Assembly: GCA_015680685.1 (NCBI GenBank)
Contig: MNCI01034964.1
Location: 196,063-260,062 of the forward strand
Direction: 5' to 3'
Length of the DNA stretch: 64,000 nucleotides
From: Gnetum montanum
Taxonomy: Eukaryota; Streptophyta; Gnetopsida; Gnetales; Gnetaceae
Shown: piece by piece, positions 60,600 to 64,000 of the stretch
Numbering within the stretch: position 1 is the first letter of the stretch
Layout: each line of letters begins with the position of its first letter
Translations under genes and position numbers: made by a program
The notes under the pieces: model-generated
Database searches by the model: none
The model's input: the letters and a program-made list of their open reading frames with translations, nothing else
Told to the model about the DNA's origin: nothing

Positions 60600-61500
60600 A
60601 TTTCTCTTAAATTATTGATCATAATTTTGAAAGGAGATTCAAAAGAATCATGGAAAAAAATGTGCATATGTTACCCTCATCAATAAGCCTTAATGCATTG
60701 ATGAGGCTCTCAAGTCCAAGGAGTGGACTTAATCCATGAAGGAGATGAAAGCAATCCAAAAGAACCAAACTTGGATCCTTGTTGACAAGCCAAATGAAAA
60801 GGTAATTAATACAATATGGATCTTTCAAAATACAATGAAGATGAAACCTTCAATAAATTAAAAGCACAATTAGTTGCAAGATGATTTAAGCAAAGAAAAT
60901 GGTGTAGACTATGAAGAAAATCTTGTACTAGTTACAAGGTTTGAGATAATGAAATTTCTTATCTTATTATTTTTGTTCATGATTATTTCAAACTACATCA
61001 AATGGATGTTAGCTTAGACTTCCTTAATGGCTGCTTAGAAAACAAGTTCTACATCCCTCAACTGAAAGTTTTAATCAAGAAAGGTAAAGAAGAAAAGTTA
61101 TGCAAGCTTAAAAGAGCACTATATGGTTTGAAACAAGCTTCAATATCTTAGCTTATAAGGATAAATGAATATTTAATTAGAAAACTATACATTTCATCAT
61201 TCGCTAAACCTACAATTTACTAGAAATCAATTAACTTAAATTTCATCTTTATTTTATTATATGTGAATATCATTATTGTTTATGTCTCTAATGATGAGCT
61301 TTGGAAAAATTGAAAACATTCATGAAAGATGAATTTGAAATAAAGGATCTTGGGTAGCTAAAATATTTTTTGGAAATCCATGTGGATTAAAGCCTTGATG
61401 AATCCATTGCTCTTCATTAAAGTAATTTTTTTAAAAGCATGTTGAAAAGGTATGGCATGAAGGATATAAATATGAAATATGATGGCTAGATGTTTGACAA
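60600..61500 (+). pseudogene. Reverse transcriptase remnant of copia element G
   Basis: Contains KLKRALYGLKQAS at 61104-61142, a catalytic area near 61255-61285 where YVDDI has become YVNIIIVY-like, and KLKTFMKDEFEIKDLG, then LKYFLEIHVD (about 61305-61390), followed by SMLKRYGMKDINMKY. Upstream fragments near 60830-61080 match the EDGT-to-FLNG stretch of copia RT. It breaks off near 61500. Confidence 0.75.
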
Positions 61501-61529
61501 AAGAATTTGATAGATCACATTCATAAATC

Positions 61530-61822
61530 TATATTAAATAAGATGAGATCCTATTCAGGTAATTCCTATCTAATCCCATGATTATTTCATCCCCTATAAG
61601 AAGATCCTTAAATGAGATGATAAGGATCATCCCCATGATTTCTTAGATTCATTCTTATCTCTCTAAATCTATTCTTTAGAGATCAAGACCTATATAATTG
61701 TAGCAACATACATTAATTAGTGAGAGATTTTATGAGAGTTTCACCATATTGTATTCGTTCTAACTAAGTTATTTATTTCCTTTTATCTTAGATCATAGAT
61801 CCGAGGCCATTTAAGTTGTTCA
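61530..61822 (+). repeat. 5' LTR of copia element F
   Basis: A short sequence of about 290 bp with CCTATATAATTG (near 61690) as TATA candidate, ending GTTGTTCA at 61822 just before a primer-binding site. The left end is inferred from TGAGATCCTATTCAGG and is approximate. The 3' partner lies outside the window. Confidence 0.5.
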
Positions 61823-61824
61823 TT

Positions 61825-61836
61825 TGGTATTAGAGC
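61825..61836 (+). other. Primer-binding site of copia element F
   Basis: TGGTATTAGAGC differs from the tRNA-iMet-complementary TGGTATCAGAGC by one C-to-T and is followed by TAG. Confidence 0.75.
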
Positions 61837-61874
61837 TAGATAGTTTGTATCCTTGACAACAGATATCTCCAATA

Positions 61875-62720
61875 TGGCCCAAAATCATGGATTTGTATCT
61901 CTCCAAGTTCATGTCTTTAATGGAGAGAATTATGAATATTGGGCAATCAAGATGTAGACATTTTTTATCTTGCAAGATCTCTAGGATTTGATTGAAAATG
62001 GATTCAAAGATGTTGATCAAGAAACATTTAAACCTTAAAGGAAGAATAAAAGAATGAAGTCAAAGAGCTTCATAAAAAGATGTACAATCATTATTCATTA
62101 TTCAGTTTGGATTACATGTGACAATATTTCCCAAATTTGGCATGCATTGAACTAGCAAAGCTACATGGGATGCACTAAAGATTGCATACAAGGGATCATC
62201 AAAAGTTCATGTTGTCAAGTTACAAGTATTAAGGAAAGATTTTGAATCTTTGCACATGCAATATTCAGAGAATATTGATCAATACATCAACTAATTTTAA
62301 TAAGTTCAAAATGGACTTGAATATTGTGGAGAAAGACTTGAGGAAAGACATGCTATGAAAATGATCCTTCAAAGTGTAACAAAATGATATGATCCTATCA
62401 TTGTGACTATTAAAGAAGCAAGAGATCTCAATAAGATGACCATGGTTGAGCTCATATGAAGCTTAAGAACATATGGTCAAAGGATTGGTGATCAAGAGAA
62501 TTCAATAACAAATGCATTTCAAGCACAATTTTAGAGGACATCCCTCAAAATAAAAATCAATTATCCTCAAGAGGATCCTCATTTAGAGGACATGGACTCA
62601 GTCATAGCAAATTAAGAGGTGATGGTCATGGAAGATCGAATCAAATAAATGAAGGTGAGCATTATTTTTTCTATGGTACCAACAACCACAATACTCTAGA
62701 ATGTTCATCTAGAAAGAGAT
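61875..62720 (+). pseudogene. Gag remnant of copia element F
   Basis: Begins ATGGCCCAAAATCATGGATT (MAQNHGFVSLQVHVFNGENY, then EYWAIKM and a TAG). This is the standard copia gag start with F.G.NY..W. Further pieces are KLQVLRKDFESLHMQ (about 62215-62262), KMILQSV and a C-terminal knuckle region near 62660-62705 where FFYGTNNHNTLEC has lost its first Cys residues to Tyr/Phe. A Gly/Arg-rich stretch lies before the knuckle. Several stops. Confidence 0.75.
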
Positions 62721-62749
62721 ATGAAAAGAAATGTAACACAAAAATTATA

Positions 62750-63519
62750 GAACATGAAGATCAGCATAAGAATCAACAACAAGGTAAGAAATTGTTTTAT
62801 ATTGAAAAGGAGGAAGATAAACTTCTAATCTTTACAAAGGTACCAGCTATTGGAAACAATAGTAATATTTAGTATGTTGATAGTGGATGCAACAATCACA
62901 TGACAATGAATAATAAATTATTCTCAAGTTTAGAGAAATATAATGGAAAGGTAACTATAGGTAATAGGAAGAAGTTAAACATTACTAGGATTGGATCGCT
63001 TGCCTTCACAACAACTCAATGTAACAAATATGTTCTTTCCCAAATCTATTTTGTTCTAGATATTTCAAAGAATTTATTAAGTATGCGGAAATTATATCAA
63101 AATGGGTATTGTGTTGAATTTGAGAAAGATTTTTGTAAAATCTCTAATTCTAATGATGATAAAGGTATTGCCATTATCCCTATTAGCAAGAATCATGTGT
63201 AAAAGCTGTAGATGCAAAAGGATGTTCATTGTCTCACTGTCTCAAAAGATAGAATATGATTATGGCATGCTCACTTAGGACATGTCAACTTTGGCTCAAT
63301 GGATTGCATACAAAAAGGAGAAATTGTAAGCTTTATTCCAAAATTTTCTCTGCTAAATAATCATGATTATGACATATCTTAACTAGAAAAAATTACAAGG
63401 TTTCCATTTCCTAGGAAATAACATAGATCTCAAGAAAAATTAGATCTAGTTCAAATTGATTTATGTAGTCCCATGCAAACATTGAGACTAGGTAAAAGTC
63501 AATGTATGTTGATCATAAT
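62750..63519 (+). pseudogene. Protease and integrase start of copia element F
   Basis: YVDSGCNNHMT (about 62874-62906) is the copia aspartic-protease active site, and the open stretch 62900-63202 continues it (FSSLEKYNGKVTIGN, IYFVLDISKNLLSM, GYCVEFEKDFCKI). The GAG-pre-integrase segment shows LWHAHLGHVNFGSM (about 63258-63302). The integrase core begins LVQIDLCSPMQT and QCMLIID, then is cut at 63520 by a Q-family LTR in the opposite orientation. Confidence 0.8.
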
Positions 63520-64000
63520 TGATGAGTGGCGAGGTACCCCTACATTCAACCATACGAATACGAGCGTGCACGCGCGATCTGGTCGAACCCTGCAGACTAA
63601 ATGCCTTAACACCACAAGAAACACTTGGGGTTAATCGTTCGTTATCTTCCCAGGCTTGCTTGTAAGTGTCACGGTGTATGGTTAAGCAAGTCTGAGGTAT
63701 GTGATTTTTTTGGTATTTTCAGGTTTATCTTCTAAGCTATGAGAGGAAAGGGTTGAGAAACTAAGCTAACTCTAACTAATGTCCTAAGTCTAAATTAACT
63801 AGCGTCAACATCCGTTCCCACTTACCGGACACACCCTAAACTATGCAACTGTGGCTTACCAAATGCTAATCGTTACTGGGATCACCACACGTAACACAAG
63901 TACTCGAAGTGGTCGTACTGAGGCACCTATTTAGCTTAAGTATGACAAGCAGCCGATTCATTAGCTAGCCGTACACACCCGTGGGTGCTCGTAACTAAGT
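63520..64000 (-). repeat. LTR of family Q, copy 3, young and CpG-rich, cut by window end
   Basis: The reverse complement ends CCTCGCCACTCATCA at 63520 and matches Q copies 1, 2 and 4 (for example GTATGGTTGAATGTAGGGGT and CCCAGTAACGATTAGCATTT). It keeps CpG at places where copy 1 has TG or CA. The LTR interrupts the integrase of copia F after LIID. The rest of the element lies beyond 64000. Confidence 0.8.

Larger units (their letters stand above)
58140..61500 (+). mobile_element. Ty1/copia element G (gag to RT, truncated)
   Basis: Plus-strand gag, protease/integrase and RT remnants in copia order (INT before RT). It ends abruptly near 61500 in the RT/RNase H junction, where the LTR of element F begins, so F may have inserted into G. 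Its own LTRs are not identified. All domains have stops. Confidence 0.7.

Noticed and set aside
1-64000. CRISPR array, operon or bacterial-type genes
   Set aside because: No regular spacer-repeat array, no ribosome-binding sites and no bacterial gene families. All recognised proteins are from plant retroelements or an endogenous pararetrovirus.

Overview
This window looks like nuclear DNA from a land plant with a large, repeat-rich genome. I find no intact host gene, no rRNA or functional tRNA gene, and nothing bacterial. Almost all recognisable coding matter is retroelement debris from Ty3/gypsy (Athila/Tat-like and chromovirus), Ty1/copia, an RTE-type LINE, a small SINE and an endogenous pararetrovirus. 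Every pol or gag frame is broken. Many stops are TAG/TAA where the family has CAG/CAA/TGG, and CpG is scarce, which fits long-term cytosine methylation and deamination. A gymnosperm or similar giant-genome plant is possible but not shown.

Layout. 1-930 is a more GC- and CpG-rich segment with no recognised gene. 3240-4075 is a (+) LTR of family 'Q'. A five-unit 32-bp minisatellite follows (4179-4331). A minus-strand gypsy gag-protease remnant (A) covers about 4340-7790. About 7800-10300 is non-coding and studded with ATGCTAG words. A minus-strand accessory ORF remnant lies at 10400-11350. Element B, an Athila-like gypsy element on the minus strand, occupies about 13430-20700 in the order integrase, RNase H/RT, protease, gag, primer-binding site, Q-type 5' LTR. 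20700-23860 holds an unidentified coding-like stretch, a SINE with 21-bp target duplications and the C-terminal part of an RTE LINE.

24342-35770 is a minus-strand chromovirus (D) whose body is interrupted by a minus-strand copia element (E, 26181-32086). 37304-55646 is a plus-strand Athila-like element (C) with both LTRs, a tRNA-Asp-type primer site, gag, PR, RT, RH, INT and an extra 3' ORF. C sits inside a Q-family LTR (about 36900-37303 plus 55647-56420). C's own 3' LTR is split by a roughly 5.9-kb endogenous pararetrovirus (49478-55402), giving a three-level nest. 58140-61500 is a plus-strand copia element (G). It is followed by a second copia element (F, about 61530-63519) whose integrase is cut by a CpG-rich, apparently young Q-family LTR (63520-64000, minus) that runs off the window.

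The genes do not work together as a pathway. What the window offers is a datable record of nested insertions, four copies of one LTR family at different stages of CpG decay, and several LTR families whose U3 regions carry dense arrays of short, near-palindromic words. The AGATGTCT/AGACATCT array occurs in both a copia and a gypsy setting.
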